DNA of 64,000 nt from Auriscalpium vulgare (GCA_019915015.1 JAHBBC010000005.1:1984001-2048000), one strand, 5' to 3'; positions 1 through 12,507 are shown, counted from the stretch's first letter. The notes: a model not told the origin generated them from the sequence alone. A program made the numbers and translations.

Positions 1-423
1 GGCTCAGGTCGTCGCATACCCGGTTGATGGCCTTCTCCTCGTCCTTCGCCTCGCGCTCCAGCCGGGCATCTGCCTCCTCGTCAACGGGCGACTGCTGTGC
101 GGCGAGCGCAGCCACCTTTTTGGCCTATGAATGGAGAGCGCTCAATCGTACGCACTGGCTTTGGAGGGCACCCAGCGTACCTGCCGTGCTTTGAACCGGC
201 TCTTGCTGTCTGACTTGCCCGATCTCTCCTCCTGGGCGACAACCTGGTCCAATTTCATATCTTCGAGCACTACGGCGGACTCCTGCTGTACGGACTGGTC
301 GCGTGAGTCGAGCTGCGCGAGGAGGTCATCCATGAGCTCCGCGTCGTCTGTGCTCTGAGGCGGCGGCGGCGAGGAGGTAGGTGGTGAAATCATTTGCTTG
401 AGTTTATTCTTCTTTGAGCCCAT
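1..423 (-). CDS. OTU-domain cysteine deubiquitinase (OTUD6/Otu2-like), 5' part only
   Basis: The start ATG is the reverse complement of 421-423. Exon 1 (423-181, 81 codons) opens MGSKKNKLKQMI and runs into an acidic, Ser/Pro-rich and then basic segment. A 56-base intron (180-125, gtacgc...ttcatag) is followed by exon 2 (124-1), which reads in frame through a charged helix ending EKAINRVCDDLS. In OTUD6/Otu2 proteins this coiled N-terminus comes directly before the catalytic OTU motif (D-G-H-C-L/M-Y), so the window stops just short of the active-site Cys. The family removes ubiquitin from substrates and is linked to translation and the ribosome. The family call rests on the N-terminal architecture and the segment leading into the OTU fold; the catalytic domain itself is not in the window. 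Confidence 0.72.
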
Positions 424-724
424 GGTGAATGCGCTGTGTCGCCCTGAAAGCGCAAAGCTTGTGAGGGGAAAGTAAGGCAAGGATGGAGGGCGATGGGCTG
501 TAGCAAGAGGCCCATGACGCGCACTGTGGCACTGGCCAAGTGGACTCTCTCGATCGCATCAGGTGACCCATCCACCGAATTCCGATTGTCAAATGTCTCT
601 AAAGCCACTTCAAAAACTTTTTGAATAGTTCGATTCGCGAATGTGCACCCGCCTGTATATCTCCTTCCTCAGTAATACAGCAACAGGTATAATGTCCTCC
701 ACCCAAAATCCTCATCAACTCAGG
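424..724. other. Intergenic: OTU gene promoter side and beta-adaptin 3' end
   Basis: About 300 bases between the OTU start and the beta-adaptin stop, both on the minus strand. Short open frames here lack codon bias or recognisable motifs. I see no clear TATA box or RNA gene. Confidence 0.5.
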
Positions 725-3332
725 TCAAAACAGCGGATCCTCGTCTGCGCGCCTCGTCCCCGCAGGTCTCGAGCCGTCCACCGCATACCCCCCAAAGGCG
801 CTGTCCAAGCTCGCATACGGGTCTGCGGCCGCGCTCGCCGCCGGCCGTGCCTTGCTGTCCTCCTCCGTCTCGTCGTCGTCCCCGCCGTGCACGCTGTCTT
901 CGCCATCCTCACCGTCCAAGTCGAGCAGATTCCCGGGCGATGTAGCCTCGTCGGGAAGCGGAGGCGGCGGCTTGTTCGACGCAGACGGTTCGATGGGCCC
1001 GGGCCCTGCCACCACGACGGGCCCTGTGGGCGGCTGCACGCGCTGTATTGGCACGAGCACCTGCCGCGAGTGTGGGTTCAATGCGGGGGTGTCGGTCAGC
1101 GCTTTGCCCGCGGCATTGCGGATGAACGTCTGCAGGGCGTGCTTAGTCGCGGGTTTCAGGGGAGCGCAATATCAATGACGCACCTCCGGGTTCTTATGGT
1201 ATATGCTGCCCAGCGTCCCCGTGTGCAGCAGGAGCTGGTCCAGAGCGCCCCGGTCCATACGATCCGCATCAGTTGTGATCGGTGGCTTCTCCGCCAGCAC
1301 AATCTCCCCTGCGACGCCTGGATTGATGGCAAGCAGCCGCCAGTACATGAATCCGCGATCGCGCAAGTCCGGGTTGTCGACCTCCTCCGTCGTCCACTTC
1401 AGGACCTTGTGAACGAGCGCCTTGACAGAGTCTGACGAAGACTTGAAGATGAACAACTTTACGGCGGCTGTCACCAATGCCAATTGCACCTGTGTGCCTT
1501 TGGTCTGGCGATCGAGGATGATTAGTTTTAAAAGAACTCACCTCCGTTGATTCCTCTAGGAAATTGTACGTCAGGTCATCCATTAGCTCATCGGCATTGT
1601 CGATTCGGTTCGCAAACTGCCCGATGATCCAGATCATGGCCGCCTTCGCCTCAGGCTCATCAAGTGCATCCAGGTTCTCGCAGAGCGTCGGTATGATGCC
1701 CTCGTACTTGCCAGGATACCGTCGGAAGATGTCTTTGGTGACGATGATCGCCTCCTGCACAACGTATGTGACTTTGGTGTCGATGAGGCTTAGCAGTGAC
1801 TTGATGCAGGCGTCGGCGGTGGCCTCCACTTTGATTGCGAGGCGCCCTATTGATCGGACGGACTTGCGTACAAAATCGATATCCACCTCGGAGGCATACC
1901 TAGGGATTGGGCGCTCATAAGACAGGGTATCCATGGTGTTCAAACCTGACCCACTCTTCGAGCTCTGCGAGGACCTCCTTGACGTTCTCCTCGCTCGCTA
2001 GGCGGTACATGATCTCAAGTTTCGCCAGCTTGACATAAACTGGATCATTGTACTTGCAGAAAAAGACTTTCACGTCGTTCTTCAAGACAGCCGGCCGCCG
2101 TTGGATAATCAGAAGGATATTCCGCAATGCCACATACTGTACTTCCGGACCAGAGGACAGCATTGTTACTGGCATTACATATAATCAGTACCACGAACAA
2201 CCAGCGCAAGAGCTCCCCTTCCTCACCTAATGGGGGACCCATCTTCTTGCAGATGTAGTCGATCAGCGTTCGGTTGTCCATGTAGTTCATCAAGTAGAGC
2301 AGGAGCTTGATAGTGGTGAGCACGACCGCCGAGTTAGCGTGCTGCAGTTGCTGCACTACACGTTCGCCCATTAGCTCTGCATCTGCGTGACTTTCTGGCA
2401 CATATCGCATCAGGGAGTCGAGGATGTATATCTGCCCCCATTCAGAGCTCTCCCCGAGCGCCGTGAGCAGTTTGTTCGCGACGGTGAGATTCAGCTTGAA
2501 GATAACACCGTCCGGCCGGTCGCCAATCTCAGAGAGCGCGGCGACGGCGTTCGCGACGACTGTTGCGTTGCTGTCGACCATGAGGTCACGGAGCAGCTCG
2601 ACGAAGCCGTGCCGCTCAGCCTTGCGCGGGTCCGCAGCATAGATCTTCGCGACGCAGATGGCCGCAGTTTTGCGCACGTAGGCGTCCCGGTCCTTCAGAT
2701 GGTGACGAAGCTGGTCGGTGAGGCTGTCGATAACGACGGGGATAGGAATGTAGGACATGGTGCGGATTGCGAGCGCGCGGATGAGTGGGTTGCGGTCATT
2801 GCAGTCCTAGGGCTGGTAAGCAGGGCGCACTGTCACAGCGCTGGGGAGAGGAACAGGTACCTGGAGGAAACTGGGAATGACGAGGTGTATTTGTTCGGCC
2901 TTCGCACGACCGTAGTACACGAGGAAGAGGTAGACCACTGCGCTGCGTCAGGCAAGCGGGTACAGAGCATAGAGGCGCACGCACTCTTCTTGATCTCCAA
3001 CAGCGGTGTCCCGAGACATTGCACCACGTCCGTGAACAGCGCAGACACTTGAAATGAGGGCCATGAGCACGGCACGAAGGGGACGCATGCACAACAGAGG
3101 CCGACGGACTGTCATTGCCCATGGTAATGTTCGCCACAATCTTCTTCAGTACAATCTTGCGCTTCGTGAACTTCTTGTCCTTCGTCTCGGCGGCCTGCAG
3201 CTCCGCGCGAAACTCCTGCGAGGCGCATCGCGTTCTGGTCAGTCAGGCTGTCGGTAGCGCGACTCGGTTCGGCACACGCACCTGAATCTTGCCGCGCGTG
3301 AAGAACTTGGCATCTTGGCCTTGGCCGCTCAT
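725..3332 (-). CDS. APL2: Beta-adaptin, clathrin adaptor AP-1 large subunit (Apl2-like)
   Basis: The protein is about 730 residues. Exon 1 (3332-3282) encodes [17 protein letters not shown]. An intron and the exon [20 protein letters not shown] follow, then exons carrying the adaptin HEAT-repeat trunk: [18 protein letters not shown], the long exon starting [20 protein letters not shown] (2758 downward), [20 protein letters not shown] and [20 protein letters not shown]. One junction splits the Met codon A|TG before [12 protein letters not shown]. After the trunk the tail is acidic and Pro-rich and carries NLLDLDGED, a clathrin-box motif (L-L-D-L-D). It then stops, with no C-terminal ear domain. 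This fits fungal beta subunits, which are shorter than the ~940-residue animal ones. It would act in AP-1 coats at the trans-Golgi and endosomes. The AP-2 beta subunit (Apl1) is the alternative. Divergent from the NEPRO-like gene, with only about 215 bases between the two starts. Confidence 0.9.
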
Positions 3333-3548
3333 GGATGCCGCTGCAGAGTGCGATTTGGTGTAGCTGGGGCAGGGCCGGGTTCGGGGTTGGTCGGTGAGTA
3401 CGGATGTGAGCGCGACTCTCCAGCCGCGCGTGATGACATCGCCTCTTCACAGGCTCCCGTCGACATCGCTCGACCTCCCATACATACCTCAAGCAATTCT
3501 CAATCACTAGTCGGCAGAAAGCTCTCTGGTGCTGTCGTCTGGAGGTGT

Positions 3549-4812
3549 ATGCCGTCCCGCTGCGCAGCGGGCGTGAAACCCATGCATCGGGCGTCGCTGG
3601 AGCCTGCCGTGCTCGAGCACGTCAATTCTTTTCTCAAAGCCCTCAAAAGTCCCCTCCGCGGTCTCACGTCCACCTTCACGCATATTTCCGGCGAGCTTGC
3701 AATACTGGAGCGCTTGTACTACAAGGGCAAGAACCAACACCGCTCAGCTCTGTTCTGGCAGCGTGTAGCGGAGACGAGGAAGTACGGCCAGCGTTTGCAG
3801 GCGATGGATGTGCTGGCGCTGCTGGATAATCTGCGCGCTTCGTTTTATGGGGAACGGGAATCTGTCAAGTGAGCCATCTGTGTATGCAGTGTTTTCGTTT
3901 AACTGGGGGAGCGCTAGTGCGAAGGTGTTCAAGGGAGCGTGGTCACACTACCCCGACGCACCCTTTCTGAGGAATGTCCTGAAGTCCTTAAAGACTAGTA
4001 CATTGCTGCTTGATAAGGTACGCCGAGTTGATGTGGAAGATTGGAGTGGCCGTTGATGTTTACGCAGATGCACGAACGCCTCCTGGCAACCTACGAGTAC
4101 GCCATGCACCACGTCCTTCAAGTCGATCGACTCACCAGCGCAGGATTCTCGCCCTTGTCATGCGGAGCGGTGCATTCCTCTCGCTCATCGTAACGCTCGT
4201 CGCACTCGTATCGAAACTGGACCGGCTTGTGCTCGATGCACTGGCCGTCCTTCCGCCCTTGCATCATGACTGCCACAGTCTTCTCCTCGCTCTGCACGTA
4301 AGACTCTTTACCCACGCGCGCACGACGAGTCAAGGATGCTGATCGTGACTTTCAAGCCTCAGCAATCTGGCAAAGGGAAAGGCATGGCGATGCCCCGCGC
4401 CGTGCTCCAACCACAACCACTGAAAGTGCAAGCTCCCTTTGACACTGCCCCCGTGGATGAGGATATCGGTCAAACAATTGAGCGGCGGAGTGTGGCGCCG
4501 TTTGCCACTGACGCGGAAGGTGCGATTCCCTGATTCCATGCCGTGATTGGCTTAATCTGACGATACTACTAAGCATCGGCGACGCTCCAATCTATACTCG
4601 CGGCTCCGCCTTCTGTTGTTCTCCGCGAGAAGGACGTCATCTTCGAACCCGGACCCTCTGCGTCTGCGTTCATAGAAAGGCCATCCATCTCCGCTGCAAT
4701 TGTGAAGAAGCGCAAAATATCCACGGTCACCAGCACGAAGCCATCAGCAGAGAAGAAGCCAAAGAAGAAACCGAAGCAGCGCCGGGACGAGATCGACGAT
4801 ATTTTCTCTTGA
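3549..4812 (+). CDS. NEPRO/Rmp1-like nucleolar protein (RNase MRP-related)
   Basis: Six exons join in frame: 3549-3868, 3918-4017, 4068-4096 (29 bases), 4144-4297, about 4357-4519 and 4574-4812. Residues ~50-100 contain ISGELAILERLYYKGKNQHR and LFWQRVAETRKYGQRL, the signature of the NEPRO N-terminal domain (L-Y-K-x-K-N-Q-H-R), which is related to RNase MRP subunit Rmp1. A following hydrophobic helical stretch (FLSLIVTLVALVSKLDRL) also fits that family. The C-terminus is a Lys-rich tail, KPKKKPKQRRDEIDDIFS, typical of nucleolar localisation. Expected role: pre-rRNA processing or RNase MRP function in the nucleolus. An alternative Met lies 11 codons downstream in exon 1. The fifth acceptor could be either of two in-frame AGs (after 4356 or 4362). 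I am confident of the family but less sure of the biochemical role in this fungus. Confidence 0.8.
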
Positions 4813-5491
4813 TATGCATATACCCTGCTCATGCAAGAACATAGTCGGGCTCAGTAGCTATGCTTTCATGCATTGTCTGGCCACGATGTGTCCAAACGCT
4901 CAATATATTTTTGACCGTCCGAGGACATGGCGATAGGCGAGGTGAGCACGGCATAGAGCCTTTTGTCCGTACAAAGTTTCGACCATTGCTCCAGGATTAT
5001 GCTCACCGCGCGAAGACGGTTGTACGCACTCCGGCAGACAGTACATCGAACACATCGTGCGTGTAGAAAAGGGCACAGGACATGGAAGAGAAATCATGAA
5101 CGTACACGTCGTATGTTGCACTGTTTATTTGAATCGTGTATGTAAAGTCTGAAATGCGTCTTGCAGCTGCTGCCTCTCAACTTCTAAGCCTGATGTCTTC
5201 CTCTATCTCAGAATACCTTTTCCGAGGTCTATTCCTTGCTTTATGGGGTATGCAGACTCTCATAAATGGCATCATAGTACTCACCTCGGGCATCGGCCGA
5301 GTCAGTAGGCGCGCAAAACCTATCTTGCGTGTTTCTGTGAGGAAGCAGGATGAATGAGCCGGCGAAGCAACACGCTGCTAAGCATCCCCGATGCCGAAGC
5401 GAATTGCTCCCTACCTAGTATAAATGCGGACAGGTAGTAGCAAAACGTCCAACAAGTCTACGTCCTCTTATCTTGCAACCGCACAGCTATA
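4813..5491. other. Intergenic between NEPRO-like gene and AKR gene
   Basis: About 680 bases holding the 3' untranslated region of the NEPRO-like gene and the promoter of the reductase. One small plus frame (5136-5357) has a hydrophobic stretch but no family resemblance or codon bias. I do not call it a gene. Confidence 0.5.
5418..5426 (+). promoter_or_regulatory. TATA box of the aldo-keto reductase gene
   Basis: The sequence agtataaatg lies about 70 bases before the ATG at 5492, a usual distance for fungal TATA promoters, and is followed by a pyrimidine-rich leader. Confidence 0.5.
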
Positions 5492-6903
5492 ATGGTGGCC
5501 CGCATTCCACTCGTCCTCGTGAGTTCACAATGCACCTAAGTCTTTGAGTTGACTTAATCAATTACCTGGATAGGGAGGAGCCAACTTTGGCGAGGCTGGA
5601 AAAACCGCCGTGCGCGTAAGCGAGGTCGCCGAGGCACAGAAAATCATCGATGCCTTCCTCTCGAAGTACACCGAGCTGGACACGGCGCGGCTCTATGGCG
5701 ATGGCACATCTGAGGGTGTGGGTACCCTCGTGCTTCTCGTAGGTTTCATCGTTCATCGTTCGTCGTCTCCGCAGCTTCTTGGCAAAGTAAACATCAGGGG
5801 CGCGTCTATTGACACGAAGTCAGTCAGGTCATATTTGTCTGTAAAGTCGCATGACGCTCACCGTAACGCTCAAGGATTCACCCATGGGGCCCCGGCAGGC
5901 ACACTCCGGCGGGACTGCGTGCCACAATCGGGCTTTCCCTCGCGGCTTTGCATCCTCACAAGATTCGAGTATACTACCTCCACATGCCCGACCGCTCGAC
6001 GCCCTTCGAGGATACTCTGCGCGAGGTCAACGAGCTATACAAGGAGGGTAAATTGTCAGTACAGCTTGTTACCTCTCTGATGCTCCGCTCATAAGTGCCA
6101 CCAGTGAGATCCTTGGTCTGAGCAACTATGCAGCTTGGGAGGTGAGTTAGTTCTCGATAGTGTGAAGCATTTCCTGACGTTTATTTGTACGTGAGGTGGT
6201 GGAGATTGTTCATATCTGCAAATCCAATGGGTGGATCCAGCCTACAGTGTACCAAGCGTAAGCGAAACCAGGTGCCATCAAATATCTGCTGACCTGTGGC
6301 ATGGGTCTCGTAGGCGGTACAATGCCATAACCCGCGGGATAGATGCGGAACTCATCCCCGCTGCGCGTAAATACGGGATCCGCATCCTTGCCTACAGCCC
6401 CTTGGCGTGAGTGTCCAGGTACAACCGTCCTTGGTTGTCTGAGGAACTAAATGTGTTACTTCACAGAGGTGGCTTCCTCACGGGAAGAATCCCCTCACGC
6501 GACACGAAGCTGGATGTGAGCGACCAGTTTCACGAGAGCCAAGGGTGGCTCGGCCCAAGCCTCCGCCGCCGCTTTCTGAACGACAGCCAGTTCGAAGCGC
6601 TAAAGATTATCAAGCAGGCTGCGGTACGTGGAGACATTCCGCATTCCGTGCTCAGCTGATTATGATACGTGGTATTAGGAGAAGCACAGTATTCCCCTTG
6701 TGGAGGTGGGCTATCGGTGGCTGCAGCACCATTCGAAGCTGCAGCCCAGCGATGGGATCGTGATTGGGTCGGTCAGCGTCGAGCATCTGCAGCAGAACTT
6801 GGAGTACGCGGAGAAGGGGCCGCTGCCGGATGAAGTTGTGGACGCGCTGGACATTGCAAACAAGGTGGTGGGCCACGATGCGCCGTCGTACATCTTCGAG
6901 TGA
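5492..6903 (+). CDS. Aldo-keto reductase, AKR7-like (aflatoxin aldehyde reductase family)
   Basis: Exon 1 (5492-5518) encodes only MVARIPLVL. Exon 2 from 5574 continues GGANFGEAGK, and at least five more short introns follow. Tetrad residues are visible in order: Asp and Tyr in ELDTARLYGDG, Lys in GASIDTK and His in YYLHMPDRSTPFEDTL. The AKR7 hallmarks ELYKEGK, GLSNYAAWEVVEI, YNAITRGIDAELIPAAR and ILAYSPLAGGFLTGRI follow. The C-terminus has the NADPH-site helix region (GIVIGSVSVEHLQQNLEYAE) and ends APSYIFE. Such enzymes reduce reactive aldehydes, ketoaldehydes or dialdehydes with NADPH in the cytosol; the exact substrate cannot be told from sequence. One exon is only found in the third frame around 5875-6050 (IHPWGPGRHTPAGL...), where single-frame translation misleads. 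The stop is 162 bases from the next gene's ATG. Confidence 0.88.
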
Positions 6904-7065
6904 ATGGGACGAAGAGTCGGTGCAGAGCCGCTGAGTGCCAAAGAGGAGATCTGATTAGATGAGAGACGCGCCATGATTTCAATCAAACCTGTCTTGTTCT
7001 TTTCCCATCCACATAAGCCCTTGCCCTGTTGCTTTTCGCGCGCTTCCCTCCTCGACCTCTCTGAC

Positions 7066-9625
7066 ATGGGCGACCCTGCCGTCGCTGCACTCGCCACACA
7101 GCTCATCGATCTTTCCGCTGCTGCGACCGATCCCGAGTGGCGCAATGTTGAGTCGGCAGCTCAGGCCTTGGCGACTGCCCTCCGAGTCCGCGATCCGAAC
7201 GGTATGCGCCCCGTCGTTGCGCTGCTCGGCGCGCTGACGTCTTTCTGCTAGTGGACAACCAGAGCGAGCTCGGAAAGACAGGACTCCCCGCCGCTCTAAC
7301 GGCCATCCTCAAATCTGCCGCCGTCGATACGCACAAGACCGATGCCATCCGTCTCGCCGCCGTTTTCGAGGTTCTACGCGTCGGCGCGAACCTCTGCATG
7401 GATCACGGTGCGTTCAACCACACTTAGTTCATCACTGCCTAGCTTATCTATCTCCAGACGTCAATAGGGGACTCCTCCTCGAAGCCGGGTTTCCGCAAAC
7501 AATCGTGTCTATCCTGGAAGGCTACGTAGATTTGATACCTGCGGATCGTGCCTCCCAGCTGCTGCCACTCTCGATACCCCATCTCAAGGTCGCCAAGACC
7601 TCGATCGGCGTCCTGCTCAACGCGACGGTGGGCTACGGTGCGCGTCCTTTCCCAGTATATCACCTTCTCTAATTGGGAGCGCGCTTGCAGACCAGGTCAA
7701 GCTTCGCCTGATCTCCTTGGAAGCTGCGGTCATCATTCTCAAGCTCACGAGCGCGTTGTACCCCGCCGGCGCGTGGCTCACGCAGTCTGACCAGGGGTTG
7801 GTCCCGGAGCAGGACCAACCTCTCTCACCCGAAGATGTGGAGGAGCAGTGGAACTTGCGCAGTGGGCTGAGCACGTGGGCGTGGAGAACCATCGAAGAGC
7901 TGAAAGATGACTGTCCGTCCACTTTTTGAGCCTCACTGTCTCCACTCACCCAACGTCGCAGCGCGCAGCCTCTTTGGGCAAGACGCCCTCCCACTTCTCA
8001 TCCCCCCGTTGCGCATGTACCTCCCGCCGCACGCCGCACCACTTGGCATTTCAACGGGGCTCCGCCACACGCTGCTGACCGCGGACTTTGACACGTTTGA
8101 AGAATCATGCACGCTCGTCGAATCCCTCGCACTCGACGTCGAAGACGTGCGGCTGTCGCTTGCGCGCGGCATGGCGTTTCCGGATGAACACGGTGGCGTT
8201 CAATGCCTGCAGGAGATCATGCTTTTCATCGACAAAGGCGACTACCACCCGCTGTGGGCGGCCGAGCCACAGGGCTGGCGCGCGAAGCGCGAAAAGACGT
8301 TCGATAACTGCAAAGCCGCCCTCATCAAGTCGGTCGTCGAGGTTGCGGGCGAGGAGCGCAACGTCGAGGTGCTCTGGGACGAGTCTGATCAGGAGCATCC
8401 CGGTGGCGCATTCGTCAGCCAGATGGTGTACTGGATAAAGTCCCAAAAGGACCTCAAGACAAGCAGCCGCGATGATCTCTTGGTCTGCGCAACTCTCAGC
8501 CTTGGAAACCTACTGAGACATGGTGAGACGACCTCACAACGAGACATTGCACTCATGTTGACCTGCCTGCCCAGAATCCCACTCTGCCATCATCGTCAGC
8601 CCGCCAATATCGCTTGGCCCCGACCTCGCAAGCATCTTGGACCCCGCGGCCGATCTCAAAGTCAAGCACGGCGTTATCGGGCTCCTCCGTCACCTTGCTT
8701 ACGCCGTTTCTGCGCGCGCCCCGCTCGCCGACGCGAAGATCATTCAGCGCCTCGTCGCCTCACAGATATTCCACGACACATCGGACATCGCCGAGCTCGT
8801 CCAAGTAAATGCGATCGGTATCGCGAAACATCTATGCAACGGCAATTGTACGCGTCCTGCCCTATCCCATGTGACTGGCCAGAGAAGCTGACTGCAGTCT
8901 TACTTGAAGCGGAAAGCTGTTTCGCGTTCACTCTGCCTGCAGGCGACGACGCGCCGACTGGCCTCGATCAAATCCTTGCGCTGGTCAACCGATCGGACAC
9001 GGTGGCGGTGAAGAGCGAGGGCACACGCGTATTCGTCAACGTCATCCGCACTCTGTGGTCGTCCGCGACACCTGAGAGCAAACAGCGGACGCAGGCTATG
9101 GAAGCGATCTGCAAGGTACCGGTAACCCTCGCGCTCGCGCAGCTCATCGGGCGCAGCAAGCGGTACGCGGTCCTCGTCAATGAGGGCATCGTCGCGCTGG
9201 CGCTTCTCAGCCTGCACCCCGGCGGCGGTACGTGCACACAGCTCCTCACAGCACGCCCCCACGCTGACTGCCCTCCAGCCGACACGGTGCTCGATGCGCT
9301 GACCACACCGCTGCCGAAAGAAGCTGCGCCGCCGAACCCCGGCGCGGACGACGTTGCGTCGCCCGTAGTTGTCCCGGGGCGCGCGCTGGACATGCTGCTG
9401 TATGTGCTCCGCGCGCCGGGCCCGCACTTCCGGGAAGAGGTGCGCGCGAATGTGTATGCGTTGTTCGGGCAGGTCGGGCGCGAGGGCGGCGTGGGCGCTG
9501 CGCGCGCCCCAGAGCTCGTGCGCTTTAAGGGGGAGGTGCGTCCGCTGCTGGAGGACGCGGCCAAGGGTGAAGCGGGGAAGCTGCAGGTCGCGGCGAGTGG
9601 CGCGCTGCAGAGGTGGGGGAAGTGA
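7066..9625 (+). CDS. Armadillo-repeat protein, SmgGDS (RAP1GDS1/vimar)-like
   Basis: The start MGDPAVAALATQLIDLS is followed by short exons (VDNQSELGKTGLPAAL, RGLLLEAGFPQTIVSILEGY, ISLEAAVIILKLTSALYP) and a long one from about 7960. All encode amphipathic helix pairs of ~40 residues in the armadillo style. The section at 8560-8850 must be read in the frame AIIVSPPISLGPDLASILD...IFHDTSDIAELVQVNAIGIAKHLC, reached through an intron after NLLRH. The C-terminal block (KSEGTRVFVNVIRTLWSS, NEGIVALALLSLHP) resembles the C-terminal arms of SmgGDS, which chaperones and exchanges nucleotide on small GTPases with a polybasic tail. The predicted length, about 700 residues, suits that family. The repeat class is secure. 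The SmgGDS assignment is by resemblance and could instead be another Arm-repeat cytosolic protein. Confidence 0.6.
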
Positions 9626-10059
9626 GTCTGTGAGTGGCAGAAATGGAGGATGGATTACTTACTGGGGGACGGGATCTTTATTTATCAAGAATGTAGCCTT
9701 ATGGTTTTTGTGTTGTTATTGCTGTGTTCAATGCTGCTGTAGAGGTTTCTTATGTCGGTCCACGACAAGCGTTCCGTACGCATCTGGAAAAAATAGGTTA
9801 CCTTGCTCGCCAAGGTCTCTCTCCGTCATAAATGTGCCAGGCACATATATATGTATATGTTCTTATTTGCGTACTTTTGCTTATGTTTGCGCATCTCCAG
9901 CCATGGCGACTGGCCAGCCTCGAGCCTGCATGGGAGCAAGAGTGATGTCGAGACTCTCTTTGGTATTGGAAACACTAAGAGGGACCCTTGCAACTGTCGA
10001 CGGCCTGCCACCTGTGCAGAACACATTACGTAGCAAGAGTGATATGTAACAAGTGCCTA
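9626..10059. other. Convergent 3' intergenic region
   Basis: AT-richer stretch between the stops of the armadillo gene (+) and carboxylesterase copy A (-). It includes an alternating acatatatatgtatatgt run near 9841-9858. It probably holds both 3' ends; no gene seen. Confidence 0.5.
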
Positions 10060-12466
10060 TCAGAAAGTATGTGCGAGCGTCACCCTCGTCAGCTCCGCCA
10101 TACCCTCCGCACGATACGTATCCAATGTGATGTTCAGCGGCACCGCGCCATCGAGGAATGTCAGCATCTGTGGCGCCGCAATCGTATAGCGCGGCCAGAG
10201 AAAGTTCGCGCTGGGGTCCCCGCTCGCGTCGACGTTCGGGTCGAGGTGCGTGGCGAAGCGGATTAGGTAGTCCGTCATGTCGCTCGGCCCGTATATCAAG
10301 CCCACGTCGGACGAGTGGAACTGCGGTACCTATTGTGTCATTATCGACGCTCCGTGCAGAAGCGGTAAATGCAAGGCTTACCGCACCGAGATCAGGCAGG
10401 GTCTTGAAGCGCTTGCTCACTGCATACGTTCAGTGAGTAACCGACATGAGGGGTGCAGAAAAAATGGCGCGCACAAAATGAGAACACAGGCTGCATGCCC
10501 GCACGCTGCTGGAGGAAAAACCGGCGCGGCGCCTGTCCGACGAGGTCGCCCTGCAGCGCCGCGAGGCGCTTGAATTGCGGTGTCAGGGCGTTGTCCGCCC
10601 CCGTGTCGAACGGCGAGCCATGCGTCGTATCATTTGGATACGCCGCCAGGATCGCGTCGATGTCTGCGCTGGACACGTTCTTAAAGTAGTTCGCCGCGAG
10701 GTACGCGCGGACTTCGGCGTCGGTGCTAGGACCGGGCCCGAGTGAGTGAAAGGAGAGAGGGTGTATGGAGGGGCGCGTACGTGAGGTTTGTCGTGGAGAG
10801 CGAGAAGAGGGTGCCCTCGTCGTCGCAGTCGCCTGGCGGGTTGTCAGTTGCTCGAATTCAGGCTACATATTGAGCAGCCCCCGCACCTGATACGAGCGGC
10901 ACATCGGCGACACTGTTTTGAAGTACCAATGTTTGTGGATCATCCTGCAAAAATACTCCATCGACGCGTGGCTGCCACGCTAGATTCAATGCCTACAATA
11001 CACCAAACCGCACATCATCACTTCCCCAGCCGGTCAAGTATACGGACCCATTGAACACACCTGGAACGCAAAGATATTTGGTGAGGCATTGATAGCCGTG
11101 CGCAGCTTGTCGATCGGCACCTCCCGCAGGCACTGGAGTGTATCATTCGCGGCCGCACAGCTCACGTTCGCAACGAGCGCGTCGTAGAAAGGCTGGCCTT
11201 CGGCGACTGGGCCAGCAGGGAAAAACGAGCCGCTCTGCATGAACGCACCGCTGAAGAGGCCCTCGGAGTTCCCGCCATTCGTGACTAGCTGCAAGGCGAC
11301 GGAAATTGCACCGGCACTCTCTCCCCAGCTGATAGACAGGTTTAGAGAGGGGCGCGGGGCGGATGAAATGCCCGTGACTTACATGGTTACTTTGCTGGGG
11401 TCGCCGCCAAATGCCTGTATGTACTTCTGGATCCATTGCAGAGCAAGTCTTTCTTTATTATTGATGAGGTTCAGGGCATAGGACGACTAGCATGGATGAA
11501 AACTACGCACGATCGTGGAGGCCAAGATTGCAGACACCAGCTTCCTGAGCCTCCACACCCCCAGGGAAGCCAAGCGCTAAGAAGAGGGTGTTTCAGCAGT
11601 TATTCTAGGTCGTAGACGCCGCGTTCAGCATACCCGACAGGCTACAATGAGTATGTCAACATGCAACACGCTGCAAAGAAGACAGATGCTACCCACCGAT
11701 AATTCGTACTGACATAGACGACGGGCTGTCCCAATTGAATGGATCGCTCTACAATGACAGAGCCATTAAAGCTGCAACAAGTGAAGACGATCAGAGCGAC
11801 GCGTTGTGCGATCCGAATGCATTGGACACATACCTTGCAGACGCCCCAGTCTCGAATCCCCCTCCATATATCCACTGTAATCATAAACATTAGATGAAAT
11901 AAGTGGACAAGCACAATGCTCCACGCACAACGAGGACTGGTAAGTTTGCGCTCTCCGTAGCGTCCGCCGGCTTCACGACGTTGATTGACAGACCTTCATA
12001 CGTCCACGCGTTGCATCAGCCACCCTTCACGCGCCAGATAAAGAACGTGCACGCACAGTCCTCGCTGTCCACAATGGGAGGACCTCCATTAATTCCCGCC
12101 AGGACCTGTAGGGCCGCAGGCGACAGACCCGCCGGGATCGTCACCTGCCCTGGCTGCTGGATACACGCGGGCCCGAACGTCGACGCGTTGTGCACACCTG
12201 TGTACGGCAAGTTGAGATGTGGAAGTCGCAGACGAAGGTCACCGACGCTGGTGGAGCGTTGCATGAGTGTCATAGGCCGGTAAGAGAGTGCAGCGGACGT
12301 ACGGGGGCAGGGCGAACGGGATGCCGAGGAACTGCGTCACAATCCCGGACGCGTTGCCGATGAACGTAGCGCTGTCGAGATTAACAGATGGGGGAGCTCG
12401 GCTTCTTGCCAGTGGGGCGGTCGCAAACGCCAATAAGGCGACGGTCACAACCCGGGGAGCAAACAT
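10060..12466 (-). CDS. Secreted type B carboxylesterase/lipase, copy A
   Basis: Start at 12466: MFAPRVVTVALLAFATAPLARS, a signal peptide. The mature protein begins with the family pattern LDSATFIGNASGIVTQFLGI. Short exons follow in order: VGDLRLRLPHLNLPYTG, SINVVKPADAT, the oxyanion-hole exon WIYGGGFETGAS, SVIVERSIQLGQPVVYVSTN, ALQWIQKYIQAFGGDPSKVT, the nucleophile elbow WGESAGAISVALQLV (Ser in G-E-S-A-G), CDDEGTLFSLS with the likely acid, and QFHSSDVGLIYGPSDMTDYL with the likely catalytic His. The last exon ends TRVTLAHTF. About ten introns. Candida rugosa-type alpha/beta hydrolases cleave carboxylic esters outside the cell; substrates may be lipids, sterol esters or feruloyl or acetyl esters. 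All catalytic features are present and I see no break. Related copies lie at 56-64 kb. Confidence 0.88.
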
Positions 12467-12507
12467 AGCGGACAGCTGGTTGTCGGCAGGATAGGACGGA
12501 CGGGTTT

